The position numbers and the translations under genes were made by a program. A stretch of 64,000 nt of DNA from Rhodococcus sp. 4CII. GTDB taxonomy: Bacteria > Actinomycetota > Actinomycetes > Mycobacteriales > Mycobacteriaceae. Below are positions 1-8,674 of this stretch, piece by piece (the stretch's first letter is position 1; every line of letters starts with the position of its first letter). Where the stretch lies: assembly GCF_014256275.1 (NCBI RefSeq), contig NZ_JACCFE010000005.1, positions 1-64,000 of the forward strand, in the 5' to 3' direction. The notes under the pieces were generated by a model that had not been told where the DNA came from, ran no database searches, and saw only the letters and a list, made by a program, of their open reading frames with translations.

Positions 1-241
1 GTCGTTCGGGTACGCGGCGGGGGATCGGGTGGACCTGATCTCGGAATGGATAACTGCGGACGGCAGCGTGGAGGAACGCCGCGCGGAGGACTTCCGCCTG
101 GTGCCGTACCCGACCCCGGTCGGGAATGTGGCGGCCTACTATCCGGAGACGAATCCGCTGATCCCGCTCGATCACGTCGCGAAGAAGTCGAACACGCCGG
201 TGTCGAAGGCGGTCCTGATCCGCCTCGAGAAGCGGGGCTGA
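1..241 (+). CDS. Molybdopterin oxidoreductase / formate dehydrogenase-like alpha subunit, C-terminal end (partial)
   Basis: Only the last ~79 codons are in the window; the reading frame is open from base 2 and ends at the TGA at 239-241. The tail has the RLVPYPTPVGNVAAYYPETN-type signature followed by PLDHVAKKSNTPVSKAVLIRLE. This closes FdhF/YdeP-type molybdopterin-dependent oxidoreductases that carry a bis-MGD cofactor. fdhD follows after three bases on the same strand, which supports a formate dehydrogenase role, since FdhD sulfurates the Mo cofactor of formate dehydrogenases. The catalytic N-terminal parts lie outside, so substrate and cofactor ligand cannot be read. Confidence 0.8.
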   Translation, partial: SFGYAAGDRVDLISEWITADGSVEERRAEDFRLVPYPTPVGNVAAYYPETNPLIPLDHVAKKSNTPVSKAVLIRLEKRG

Positions 242-244
242 CCG

Positions 245-1150
245 GTGGGGCGGGTGACGACCCGGACCCCGGTCACCCGGATCACCGACACCAGGCAGTC
301 GACCCGGCCGGACACCGTGGTGGTGGAGGAACCCCTCGAGATCCGGGTGAACGGGACACCGTTGGCGGTGACGATGCGTACCCCGGGTTCGGATGTGGAG
401 TTGGCGCAGGGGTTTTTGCTGACCGAGGGCATCATCGCCGGGCGCGCCGACATTGCGTCGATCCGGTACTGCAACAGTGTCGACGAGCACGGCGTGAACA
501 CCTACAACGTGCTGGATGTGGATCTGGCGCCGGGGGTGTTCCTGCCCGACATGGGGATCGAACGCAATTTCTACACCACGTCCTCGTGCGGGGTGTGTGG
601 GAAGGCATCCCTGGACGCGATCCGGCAGCGCACGCAGCATTCACCCGCCTCCGACACGGTGCGGGTGGAGGCGTCGACGATCGCGGAGTTGCCCGACCGG
701 TTACGGGCGGCGCAGAAGGTGTTCGACACGACCGGCGGTCTGCACGCGGCGGGGTTGTTCACCCGGTCCGGGGAACTGCTGGCGGTCAAGGAGGACGTCG
801 GACGGCACAACGCGGTCGACAAGCTGATCGGGTGGGCCACCGAACAGGACCGGGTCCCGCTGCGGGGCACCGTGCTGCTCGTCAGTGGCCGGGCGTCGTT
901 CGAGTTGGCGCAGAAGGCGGTGATGGCGGGGATCCCGATCCTCGCCGCCGTGTCCGCGCCGTCGTCGCTGGCGATCGACCTCGCCCACGACACCGGACTC
1001 ACCCTCATCGGATTCCTCCGCGACACCACCATGAACCTCTACACCACCCCGACCGCATCACCGCTTTCCGGCGCTGACAACCCGTTAGGAACGGTGATCG
1101 TCCTCTGGACCGGTGCTCGCGCAGTTGATGACAATGGCGAAGGCGCTTGA
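245..1150 (+). CDS. fdhD: Formate dehydrogenase accessory sulfurtransferase FdhD
   Basis: 301 residues starting at a GTG three bases after the upstream oxidoreductase stop, so the two are translationally coupled. FdhD passes sulfur from IscS to the molybdenum cofactor before insertion into formate dehydrogenase. The family CxxC loop is present (SSCGVCGK, about residues 113-120), as are the ELAQGFLLTEGII segment near residue 60, the EDVGRHNAVDK segment near residue 185 and the SGRASFELAQKA segment near residue 215. After the usual end (GFLRDTTMNLYT) there is an extra tail of about 30 residues without family character. The tail may be read-through caused by a rearrangement at the border of the scarred region that follows. 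Confidence 0.9.
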   Translation: MGRVTTRTPVTRITDTRQSTRPDTVVVEEPLEIRVNGTPLAVTMRTPGSDVELAQGFLLTEGIIAGRADIASIRYCNSVDEHGVNTYNVLDVDLAPGVFLPDMGIERNFYTTSSCGVCGKASLDAIRQRTQHSPASDTVRVEASTIAELPDRLRAAQKVFDTTGGLHAAGLFTRSGELLAVKEDVGRHNAVDKLIGWATEQDRVPLRGTVLLVSGRASFELAQKAVMAGIPILAAVSAPSSLAIDLAHDTGLTLIGFLRDTTMNLYTTPTASPLSGADNPLGTVIVLWTGARAVDDNGEGA

Positions 1151-1304
1151 CCTTCACCAGTGCCACCAACCCAGTTGGACCGATCGTTACCCCGCGAGAT
1201 CCGCGAGGCGCACAGCGGGCGGCTCTGTCAACAACATGACACCTGACCGCTGAGCTTAGCCGTGCCATGCCGCGAACCCGACGAGGCCGGACACGGCACC
1301 TCTG

Positions 1305-1505
1305 CTACGTGACGAGGGCTTGTTGCTCCGAGCGCAGATTGTCGAAGACCGCCAACTCATCTGCATTGAGAGTGGTGTCGCCAATTCCTTCGAGCCCATT
1401 GCGACCCAGTCGACCCGTAACTCCCGCATATACGTTGTCATATCCGAACTCACCGTCGAGGCGTACGACTAATGGCAGCACACGATGTTGGTCGAGCACG
1501 ACGGC
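1305..1505 (-). pseudogene. Malate/lactate dehydrogenase C-terminal fragment
   Basis: The minus-strand frame reads LDQHRVLPLVVRLDGEFG, then a YAGVTGRLGRNGLEGI-like stretch, then an ADELAVFDNLRSEQQ-like helix. These are the last ~65 residues of the LDH-type malate dehydrogenase family. There is no start codon or NAD-binding half upstream; the homology stops abruptly where a 72-base repeat begins. A longer, frameshifted relative lies at 39004-40082, so this is a second, shorter relic. It cannot be functional. Confidence 0.6.
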
Positions 1506-1510
1506 CTCGG

Positions 1511-1582
1511 ACTGTCCGGGAATCACGCGGACGAGGGGCCTCCAATCACACCTGTTTCCGCTTGTTGCGGGCACGTTCGCGC
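1511..1582. repeat. Dispersed 72-bp repeat, copy A
   Basis: This stretch matches 58332-58403 in the same orientation at 62 of 72 positions by eye, with no gaps. Similarity fades on the far side. Copy A sits between the malate dehydrogenase fragment and the left end of the IS21 element. Copy B lies upstream of the second pknK. No protein family was recognised in either copy. Confidence 0.6.
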
Positions 1583-1779
1583 ACTACCGGCGAACGGGTC
1601 GGTCGCTGCAGATCGTTCTGGTGGGCACTGTTCTCAGACTGGTGATGGCGCTCATTGAAACTGCCCAGTTCTGCTAACTGAAAATGCTCACTTGTGTGGC
1701 ACCGCCAAACAGGGCGGGCCTTCCTCGATGCTGATGGTCTCTGACCACGCACCAGCACCCGAGAAAGGCCCGCCCACTC

Positions 1780-3139
1780 ATGCTCACACAAGGAGAATCC
1801 GTGGAAGCACACGCCCTAAGGAAGCAAGGGTGGACGATCTCGGCGATCGCCCGACATCTGGGCCGCAACCGCCGCACCATCCGCAACTACCTCGACGGCA
1901 CCACTGAACCCGGCATCCGCCGCCCCGCCGAGGTCGATCCGTTCGAGCCATTCGTCGCCTACATCCGTGCCCGTCTGACCGAAGACCCGCACCTGTGGGC
2001 CCGCGCCCTGTGCGACGAACTCGAAAACCTCGGCTACCGACAGTCCTACCAGACACTCACACGCGATCCGCATCCGCACACTACGCCCGACCTGCATCCA
2101 GTGCGCGACCGCGACGCAACGCCCGAACGCGTGCATCGAACACCCGGCAGGCGAAGAGACACAGTGGGATTGGCTGGAACTACCGGACCCTCCCACCGCG
2201 TGGGGATGGGGTACGAAAGCGTTCCTCCTGGTCGGGTCGCTGGCGCATTCGGGCCGGTGGCGCGCCTATCTGGCTCCGGACATGACCCGCCCGCAGGTCA
2301 TCGCCGGGATCGACCGCATCACCCGCCGCTTCGGCGGTGTCACCAAGACCTGGCGGTTCGACCGCATGGCCACGGTCTGCCACCCGGCCAGCGGGGAGGT
2401 CACCGCCGAGTTCGCGGCGGTGGCCAAGCACTACGGGGTGTCGGTGGCGATCTGCCCACCGAGGCGGGGCAACCGCAAAGGGGTAGTCGAAGCCGCCAAC
2501 AAAGGGGCCGCTCAAAGGTGGTGGCGCACCCTCGCCGACGAGGTGACCGTCGAGCAGGCACAGGCGAGTGTGGACAAGTTCTGCGCGCTGCGCGGCGACA
2601 CCCGCATGCGCACCACCGCCGACGGCAAGCACACCGTCGCCACCGTGGCCGAACGTGAACCCCTCGCGCTGCCGCCGGCCGGCCCGTTCCCGGCGATCGT
2701 GACCGAAACCCGGCAGGTGTCCCGGCAAGCACTGGTGCCGTGGCGCGGCAACACTTATTCGGTGCCCCCGGAGTTGGCGATGGCCGAGGTGACGGTCAGT
2801 GAGCGTCTCGGCGACGGGCACATCGACATCGCGACCACCGCCGGGGTCGTGCTCGCCCGGCACCGGTGTGCCCCACCCGGCGCCGGCGTCCAGGTCCGCG
2901 ATCACGGGCATGTCCTCGCCCTCGACGCCGCTGCGTTGGCCGCCGCGGTCACCGGTGGCCGACCGCACCGCAGCAAGGAACGCATCCCACCCGGCGAGGC
3001 GGCACGCAAAGAAGCAGAAGTGTTGCGCCACAAGTTAACCAACACCACACAGCACCGCGACTCGCTCGCCGCCTCAGCGACTGTGATCGACATGAGCGTC
3101 TACGAGCGCGCCGCACAGAACAGGACAACTCTGCCATGA
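1780..3139 (+). pseudogene. istA: IS21-family transposase IstA, frameshifted
   Basis: The start ATG at 1780 opens an N-terminal helix-turn-helix (GWTISAIARHLGRNRRTIRNYL), continuing to the LTR residues near base 2063. There the frame shifts. The downstream frame continues without a break as AIRIRTLRPTCIQC and on through the catalytic core to TGA at 3137-3139. The sequence ACACGCGATC is what remains if two bases were lost from a CG repeat (expected ACACGCGCGATC). The second half keeps the ETRQVSRQALVPWRGNTYSV stretch typical of short IstA proteins. Without recoding it gives only a ~95-residue true product. Confidence 0.85.
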
Positions 3140-3972
3140 GCACCACGAACAGCGGGCCGGCCGCTGCGCAAACCCAAGCGGCGATCTCGACGTATCAACA
3201 GCTCCGCGCTCATCTGGCCGTCCTCAAACTCGAGGCCGCCGCCGAAGCCCTGCCCCGGGTTCTCGACGAGGCCGCGGCACAGCAGTGGTCGATGACGCAG
3301 ACGCTCGAGCATCTACTCGGGATCGAGGTGGAGGCCACCGAAGCCCGCCGGCTGGCCGGCCGGTTGCGGTTCGCGTGCCTGCCGACCCCGGCCACGCTCG
3401 ACTCGTTCGACTTCGACGCCGCTGTCGGGGTGGATCGGGCGTTGATCCGCGAGTTGGGCACCTGCGCGTTCCTGGAATCGGCGACGAACGTCCTACTCGT
3501 CGGGGCGCCCGGCACCGGCAAGACCCACCTGGCGGTCGGGCTTGCCCACGCAGCGGTGCACGCCGGGTATCGCACCTACGTGACCACCGCCGCGGATCTG
3601 GCGGCTCGTTGTCACAAAGCTGCTATCGAGGGACGGTGGGCGACCTGCATGCGATTCTTCGCCGGTCCCACGTTGCTGGTCATCGACGAACTTGGGTATC
3701 TTCCGTTGCCGGCCGAGGCCGCGTCGGCGTTGTTTCAGGTTGTGGCGCAACGGTATTTGAAGACCTCGATCGTGATCACCACCAATCGCTCGGTTGCTGA
3801 ATGGGGTGAGGTTCTCGGTGACACCACGGTTGCGGCGGCCATGCTCGACCGGTTGCTGCACCGTTCGGTGGTGCTCAGGCTCGACGGGGATTCCTATCGG
3901 CTGCGCGCTCACCACGCCCGCTCGGAAAGCCAGCGTGAAGCCACCCGAACCGCTCGTCGACCGCTAGAGTGA
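3136..3972 (+). CDS. istB: IS21-family helper ATPase IstB
   Basis: 278 residues; its ATG overlaps the istA stop (ATGA), the usual coupling in IS21 elements. It is an AAA+ ATPase with Walker A GAPGTGKTHLAVGLA (about residues 121-135), Walker B LLVIDELGYLPL, and the sensor segment SIVITTNRSVAEWGEVLGD. IstB assembles on DNA, recruits IstA and remodels the target. The gene looks intact although its partner istA is broken, so it could still act in trans with another IS21 transposase of the same group. Confidence 0.9.
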   Translation: MSTTNSGPAAAQTQAAISTYQQLRAHLAVLKLEAAAEALPRVLDEAAAQQWSMTQTLEHLLGIEVEATEARRLAGRLRFACLPTPATLDSFDFDAAVGVDRALIRELGTCAFLESATNVLLVGAPGTGKTHLAVGLAHAAVHAGYRTYVTTAADLAARCHKAAIEGRWATCMRFFAGPTLLVIDELGYLPLPAEAASALFQVVAQRYLKTSIVITTNRSVAEWGEVLGDTTVAAAMLDRLLHRSVVLRLDGDSYRLRAHHARSESQREATRTARRPLE

Positions 3973-4019
3973 GAGTCGCTCACAAGTGAGCAGTTTCGGC
4001 GAGCATCCCTGAGCGCTTT

Positions 4020-4990
4020 CGATGAGCCTCATCACTGGTGCGAAGCATGCGACCACCGGGTGCTGCCCACGCATCCGTCGGTGCTGGCGGAGTTCCTCGC
4101 CGACCATCCGGCGGCGACTGCGACGCAGCGGCGACGGGTCACTGCGATCAACACCGTCCATGCGGAAAACAGACACCAGCCACCCCGCCGCGCCAAGGCC
4201 ATTCGGCAGTTCCTCAACGATGCCCGGGCAGAACGCCTAGCAAGGGTCGCGACCACTGCTGCGCAGCAGATTCCGCGAGTTTTGTAACAGGTTGGCCCGC
4301 GGGATTGTTCGGCCGCAGCGACGCCCTCATCCTTGCACTGATTGCCCCCGGCCTGGGATTCAAGCAGATCGTCCGGTTACGCCGCGTCGACGTCGCCATC
4401 GAGGCAGACGTGCTGGTGATTGGCGCGGAGAGGGCGCGGGTTAGTGTTCCTGCGTCGCTATCAAACGGCCTATCTCCGGCAGGTGCGTAACTGAATTGGT
4501 CGAGATCCCAGGCTTCCTAGATCGCTACCCGAGTGCCCGACTCCTGGCCGACAGCCTAGACACGAACACGGTGGACCTGTCCGTCTTCGTCGACTCGGCC
4601 CGCCACGACACTCGGCCACTGCTGACCCCCAGTGACCGGTGGGGCACACGCCCCTTTCCCGACCGCGTTGTCCGCGCAGTCCATTGCGAGCATCGCCTGT
4701 GCCCACCTGACCGGGCAGGCTCCCGCTCATCCGCGGCCTCGGCACGACGACGTCCCGAAGCCGCGCAGGCCCGCAGCGCGGCGGGGCTGAACACCTTCGA
4801 TATCGAGCTGGACCAGGGCTACAACGACCGCAGCATTCACGCGCGCCGGGACGCCCACACCCACTTCGAAGGCGTCGCAGACATCCTCGACAGCATCGAG
4901 AACGAGGCAGACAAACTCCTTGCCGACCTTCGCCATTCTCGAAGTACCCGAACTCAAGAAATGACAGGCCGCAGCAAGGACCGAAGATGA
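4020..4990 (+). pseudogene. Integrase/tyrosine-recombinase-like pseudogene
   Basis: Three consecutive frames carry pieces of one protein. Frame one (about 4020-4287) has a WCEACDHRVLP-type start, then HPSVLAEFLADHPAATATQ and the TAINTVHAE helix. Frame two (about 4290-4490) has LFGRSDALILALIAPGLGF and VRLRRVDVAI, the start of an integrase catalytic domain. Frame three (about 4497-4990) has FLDRYPSARLL, PLLTPSDRWG and a charged C-terminal helix. I read it as a decayed integrase-like gene with two frameshifts, directly abutting the IS21 right end. The family assignment rests on layout and motifs only. Confidence 0.55.
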
Positions 4991-5103
4991 CAACCAGTCA
5001 AGACGACGACCGGAGGCCAGACAGGGTGACGACGGAGCGGGTGTTGGTCCGGTCGGGGTTGTTGTCATCGAAGTCCTCTGTCCGCGGATGCCCAGTGCAT
5101 CGA

Positions 5104-5580
5104 TCAATGCGCTTCAGTACCGGTCAGTCCGGCACGGCAAGAGTGGAGGTATTCACGAAGGGTTCCCCGCTGGCGGAGGGTGAGCTGACTGACCATCTGT
5201 TCCTCGAGTGCGGAGACTTCCGCGCTATAGCAATCGAGCAGCTCCACTCCGGTCGCCGTGACACTCGTCAGCATCTGCCGGCGGTTGTGCGGGTCGACCC
5301 GCCGACTGACCAGACCGCGGCTCTCGAGCGCGATGATCATCTCTCCCATAGTTTGCGCTGTGACAAAGGAATTGCGCGCCAGCTCGGCGGAGGAGAGACC
5401 ATCGCAGCGACGCAAGACCGTCAGAGCGGTGTACTGGAGCGCTGTGATGCCTGCGGGGCGCAGGATCGTGTCCATCCGTGACCGTATGGCAAGCTCCAAC
5501 TGTTTGATCGCGTAAAGGAGACTCGGACCGAGGCCCTGTCCGTCACCGCTGCCGTGTTCCGAATTTGACTGATGCTTCAC
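5104..5580 (-). CDS. MarR-family transcriptional regulator
   Basis: 158 residues from the GTG at 5578-5580, preceded by GGAAGAGA as ribosome-binding site. The longer open frame upstream has no family content. The winged-helix core is clear: LQYTALTVLRRCDGLSSAEL, then the recognition helix FVTAQTMGEMIIALESRGLV, then the wing RRVDPHNRRQMLTSVTATG (about residues 45-110). Flanking helices for dimerisation follow. MarR proteins usually repress nearby catabolic or efflux genes and release DNA on binding a phenolic ligand. It is the last gene on the strand after the thc operon, so the thc genes or its own promoter are plausible targets. Confidence 0.8.
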   Translation of the reverse strand: MKHQSNSEHGSGDGQGLGPSLLYAIKQLELAIRSRMDTILRPAGITALQYTALTVLRRCDGLSSAELARNSFVTAQTMGEMIIALESRGLVSRRVDPHNRRQMLTSVTATGVELLDCYSAEVSALEEQMVSQLTLRQRGTLREYLHSCRAGLTGTEAH

Positions 5581-5689
5581 CGGTGGTGTCTCTTCCGCGT
5601 CCGCTGAACTCCATTCAAGCACGCCGCGGGGTATCCAGGATGGGTTGCGGCGGTCCAAGCCCAACGGGTAAGGGTGTCCATCTCCACCC

Positions 5690-5920
5690 TTACGCGGAGA
5701 CGAAGTGAGCAGAATAGCGTGCTGCGTTCTCCTCGATCTGGTGTCGCTCACCGCTCGGCATGCCCCAAACTGCTGCATTGGTGCGCAAGATCCTGGCTAT
5801 GTTCGCGTAGAACCTTGCCGGGCTCATGCCGAACTCGACGAGGATGTCACCCGGCCGCGCACCTCCGTAGGGTGCCCAGATCCGGGCCAGTTCGAGCATG
5901 GCCTGCTCTTCTGCGTTCAT
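5690..5920 (-). CDS. Small FGM-motif protein (DUF3263-like), copy 1
   Basis: 76 residues; the ATG at 5918-5920 is preceded by an AGGAGAAAAGG ribosome-binding stretch, which decides this start over the longer open frame. The sequence is ELARIWAPYG, a spacer, then EFGMSPARFYANIARIL. A sister protein at 16723-16938 has the same layout (EFACQWLPYG, RFGMTTGRY, ARIL). The pattern resembles small actinobacterial DUF3263 proteins, predicted to hold one helix-turn-helix-like unit. Function is unknown. It lies between the MBL gene and marR on the same strand and could be part of the thc transcript. Confidence 0.6.
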   Translation of the reverse strand: MNAEEQAMLELARIWAPYGGARPGDILVEFGMSPARFYANIARILRTNAAVWGMPSGERHQIEENAARYSAHFVSA

Positions 5921-6026
5921 AACCTTTTCTCCTGCTCGAGAGGGTGGATGGTGTGTCACACCTGGCGGCACCCGCTGACGGAAAGGTTCCCGTGCAGGCC
6001 GGGTGCACCACGGAAATCCGGGTTGC

Positions 6027-6659
6027 TCACTGCCCTCGCGCGATCCATTCGGCGAGATGTGGTGCCTCGGTGCCGATCGTGGTTCCGTCACCGTGACCGG
6101 TGTGGACGAGCGTTTCTTCGGGAAGAGCGAACAGCCGGTCGCGGATCGATCCGATGATGGTCGGGAAATCGGAGTACGACCGGCCCGTGGCGCCTGGGCC
6201 ACCGGAGAACAGGGTGTCGCCGGAGAACAGTGCCCCGGCCTCGGGCAGGTACAGGCACACCGACCCCGGCGAGTGACCGGGTGAGTGGATCACGTGGAGC
6301 TCGGTGCCCGCGATGGCGATCCGCTGCTGGTCCTCGAGATGCCAGTACTTGGCGTCGGGGTGGGTCATCTTCCACAGCACGTCGTCGCCGGGGTGGAGCA
6401 GCACTGGGGCGTGCAGACGTTCGGCGAGTTCGGGGGCGACGGTGACGTGGTCGTTGTGACCGTGTGTGCAGATCACCGCGTTGACGTGGCGGTCTCCGAC
6501 CGCGTCGATGATCGGCTGCGCGGTGTGGGCGGCGTCGACGATCACGACGTCGGTGTCGTCACCGATCAGCCAGATGTTGTTGTCGACGTTCCACTCTCCG
6601 CCGTCGAGGGCGAAGGTTCCCTCGGTGACGACCCGCCCGATCCGAAACCTTCCGCTCAT
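6027..6659 (-). CDS. MBL-fold metallo-hydrolase
   Basis: 210 residues; the ATG at 6657-6659 overlaps the thcD stop (ATGA), so it is coupled to the P450 electron-transfer genes. The metal-binding signature THGHNDH is at about residues 68-74, followed by HSPGHSPGSVCLY and the FSGDTLFSGG Asp loop and the HTGHGDGTTIG His. This is a complete glyoxalase-II-like di-metal site. In mycobacteria a similar small hydrolase sits beside the mycothiol-dependent formaldehyde dehydrogenase. By that analogy it may hydrolyse a mycothiol thioester such as S-formylmycothiol, but no mscR is in this window, so the role is inference. Confidence 0.85.
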   Translation of the reverse strand: MSGRFRIGRVVTEGTFALDGGEWNVDNNIWLIGDDTDVVIVDAAHTAQPIIDAVGDRHVNAVICTHGHNDHVTVAPELAERLHAPVLLHPGDDVLWKMTHPDAKYWHLEDQQRIAIAGTELHVIHSPGHSPGSVCLYLPEAGALFSGDTLFSGGPGATGRSYSDFPTIIGSIRDRLFALPEETLVHTGHGDGTTIGTEAPHLAEWIARGQ

Positions 6660-7936
6660 GACGCCACCACCTGACGCTCGCCGACTTCGGCCGAAGCAAC
6701 CTCGTCCTTGTGCCGGGCGATCGCCAGTTTGAGATCGAAGTCCGTGTCGGCCGCCTGTTCCGGGGTGAGCGGCATACCGCTGGCAAGGATCTTTCGTGCC
6801 GCCATATGGTCGCGGGGCTTGTTGACCGACTCGACTCCGAGCAACCGGGTGCCGAGGAAGCAGAAGATGGAGAACGCCCCGCTGTCGACGGAACCACGAA
6901 CCACGTGGGTGTCCGCGCCCGCGGTCAGCCCAGCCATCTGCAGTTTCGATTCGTACTGCTCGGACCAGAACCACGGCACACTCAGGTAATTGGTGCTGGT
7001 GCCGGTGAGTTGAGCGGCGAGGCAGCGGGCCTGATCGACCGCATTCTGCACGGATTCGAGTCGCACCAAACTGGCTGTTCCCGGGATCGGGTAGGCGGCG
7101 CAGTCACCGATCGCCGAGATGTTCTCGTCGGGTGTGCGAAGGTACTCGTCGACGACGATGCCGTTGTCGACGGGCAGGCCCGCCAGGGCGGCGAGTTCGA
7201 TGTTGGGTACGACACCGATACCGACGACGACGGCGTCGGCGCGTATGACGTCGCCGGACGCGGTGGTGACCCCCGCTGCTCGGCCGTCGGCTTCGATGAC
7301 CGTCTTCACGCCGGTCGACAGCCGCATGTGCACACCGTGTTCGGTGTGGGCGCTCGTGAAGTAGTCGGACATCGCCGAGGACAGTGCGCGGGCCATCGGC
7401 CGATCCATCGCTTCGACGACGGTGACCTCGAGACCCTTCTTGCGGGCCGCTGCGGCGACCTCGAGACCGATGAAGCCGGCCCCGATCACGACCAGGGACG
7501 AGCACGAGGCCATGCTCGAGGTGAGGGATTCTGCTTCGCCGGCGGTACGCAGGTAGTGCACACCGGGAAGGTCGGCACCGGGGACCGGCAGGAGCCGGTT
7601 GCGGGCACCGGTCGCCAGGATCAGATGGTCGTACTCGATGACGGTGGCATCGATCAGCTCCACCAGTTGTGCATTCCGATCGATGCGGACGACGGGCTTG
7701 CCGCACGCGAGCGTGATCCGGTGGTCGTCGAAGTATTGGGCCGGACGCAGCGCAAGGGATTCCCGGTCCGGATCACAGTGCAGGTACGCCTTCGACAACG
7801 GTGGCCGCTGGTAGGGCACACCCGGCTCGTCACCAACCAGGGTGATCGATCCCGCAAATCCGTGACTGCGCAGACTGACGGCGGCCTCGAATCCGGCCTG
7901 TCCGGAACCGATGATGACGATGCGGTCGACACTCAT
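6656..7936 (-). CDS. thcD: Rhodocoxin reductase ThcD (ferredoxin reductase)
   Basis: 426 residues beginning MSVDRIVIIGSGQAGFEAA; the start ATG overlaps the thcC stop (ATGA). It is an FAD-dependent NADH:ferredoxin reductase of the putidaredoxin-reductase class. The FAD dinucleotide fold is at the N-terminus, the NADH fold VVIGAGFIGLEVAAAARKKG is near residue 150, and the second FAD motif NISAIGDCAAYP is near residue 275. The text closely follows the rhodocoxin reductase of the Rhodococcus NI86/21 thiocarbamate (EPTC) operon as I remember it; identity was not computed. It passes electrons from NADH to ThcC, which feeds the P450 ThcB. Confidence 0.93.
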   Translation of the reverse strand: MSVDRIVIIGSGQAGFEAAVSLRSHGFAGSITLVGDEPGVPYQRPPLSKAYLHCDPDRESLALRPAQYFDDHRITLACGKPVVRIDRNAQLVELIDATVIEYDHLILATGARNRLLPVPGADLPGVHYLRTAGEAESLTSSMASCSSLVVIGAGFIGLEVAAAARKKGLEVTVVEAMDRPMARALSSAMSDYFTSAHTEHGVHMRLSTGVKTVIEADGRAAGVTTASGDVIRADAVVVGIGVVPNIELAALAGLPVDNGIVVDEYLRTPDENISAIGDCAAYPIPGTASLVRLESVQNAVDQARCLAAQLTGTSTNYLSVPWFWSEQYESKLQMAGLTAGADTHVVRGSVDSGAFSIFCFLGTRLLGVESVNKPRDHMAARKILASGMPLTPEQAADTDFDLKLAIARHKDEVASAEVGERQVVAS

Positions 7937-8256
7937 ACCTGCTCCTCCGGAAGCCGGACGATCAAGCCGTCGACGTCGTCGGAGACCACGAGCTGGCAGG
8001 ACAGACGACTTGCCTCGGTGCGGGGGCTGACGGTGTCGTCGAGCATTTCGTCTTCTTCCTCGGAGATCGAGGGAAACTTGTCCGCCCAGGGGCTTTCCAC
8101 GTAGACGTGACACGTCGCGCACATGGCCTGGCCGCCGCATTCGGCGACGATGCCGTCGATTCCGGCGCCGATGGCGGCCTGCATGACCCTTTTGCCGGTA
8201 GGAACCTCGACCTCATGCTTGGTTCCATCAGGGTGAACGTAGGTGACGGTAGGCAC
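7933..8256 (-). CDS. thcC: Rhodocoxin ThcC, [2Fe-2S] ferredoxin
   Basis: 107 residues from the GTG at 8254-8256, preceded by GAAAGAGAGA. The rhodocoxin N-terminus PTVTYVHPDGTKHEVEVPTG begins right after it, and no ATG fits. Cluster ligands follow the adrenodoxin pattern: C-x5-C-x2-C in AECGGQAMCATCHVY and the fourth Cys in RLSCQLVV. It shuttles electrons from ThcD to the CYP116 P450. The gene is separated from the EthD-like gene by 82 bases that hold a strong hairpin, so it may be expressed at a lower level than thcB. Confidence 0.93.
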   Translation of the reverse strand: MPTVTYVHPDGTKHEVEVPTGKRVMQAAIGAGIDGIVAECGGQAMCATCHVYVESPWADKFPSISEEEDEMLDDTVSPRTEASRLSCQLVVSDDVDGLIVRLPEEQV

Positions 8257-8298
8257 GTCTATCTCTCTTTCACGGATAGTGCAGTAATGACGAACTCG

Positions 8299-8332
8299 GG
8301 TGGGGTGCCGGCAGTCGAGCCGGCACCCCACC
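8299..8332 (-). terminator. Intra-operon hairpin between ethD-like gene and thcC
   Basis: GGTGGGGTGCCGGC at 8299-8312 pairs perfectly with GCCGGCACCCCACC at 8319-8332 around a 6-base loop. It lies inside the minus-strand operon after the P450 and EthD-like genes and before the redox-partner genes. No T-run follows, so partial termination or 3'-end stabilisation of the upstream message are both possible. Confidence 0.7.
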
Positions 8333-8338
8333 GCCGAC

Positions 8339-8650
8339 TCACGGCAGAACGGTCTCTTCGTCGCTGAACAGCATCGTCACTCCGCCGGAGGCGAAGTTCG
8401 CGACGTCGGCGGCGGCATTCTGACCCTCAGCGGAGGCGAATGCCTGCCCGGCCTCTTCCTTGCTCTCGAAGTACAGCTGCGCGAGCGCATACGCCGAGGG
8501 GGGATTGCCGTCGAGAGATTCACACTTGCCTGCGGCGAACCGCTTGACGCTCGGGATCTGCTGCACCAGAGGCAAATGCTTGGAGCTGTAGTGCTCGTCG
8601 AAGGCGGCCGGGTCGGCGGGCTGGTTGTAGACGATGGTGACGCGGTACAT
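8339..8650 (-). CDS. EthD-family protein
   Basis: 103 residues. It has the EthD/dimeric alpha-beta barrel layout: MYRVTIVYNQPADPAAFDEH, then YSSKHLPLVQQIPSVKRF with the conserved His, and a tail with FASGGVTMLFSDE. EthD is required in the Rhodococcus ruber ether-degrading eth operon, but its biochemical job is not settled. Here it lies 24 bases downstream of thcB and is probably co-translated with it. Its place next to a CYP116 P450 suggests that this protein is a general partner of such systems and not specific to fuel ethers. Confidence 0.85.
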   Translation of the reverse strand: MYRVTIVYNQPADPAAFDEHYSSKHLPLVQQIPSVKRFAAGKCESLDGNPPSAYALAQLYFESKEEAGQAFASAEGQNAAADVANFASGGVTMLFSDEETVLP

Positions 8651-8674
8651 GGTGTCCTCGTTTCGTTGGGTCGG

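Larger units (their letters stand above)
1679..3998 (+). mobile_element. IS21-family insertion sequence (defective)
   Basis: About 2.3 kb carrying istA and istB in the canonical overlapping order. The left end contains AAATGCTCACTTGTGTGGC. The right end, read inverted, contains CGAAACTGCTCACTTGTGAG. The shared core TGCTCACTTGTG is typical of IS21 multiple terminal repeats. I could not fix a target duplication, so the outer base of each end is approximate. istA carries a 2-base deletion, so the copy is probably immobile on its own. Confidence 0.85.
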
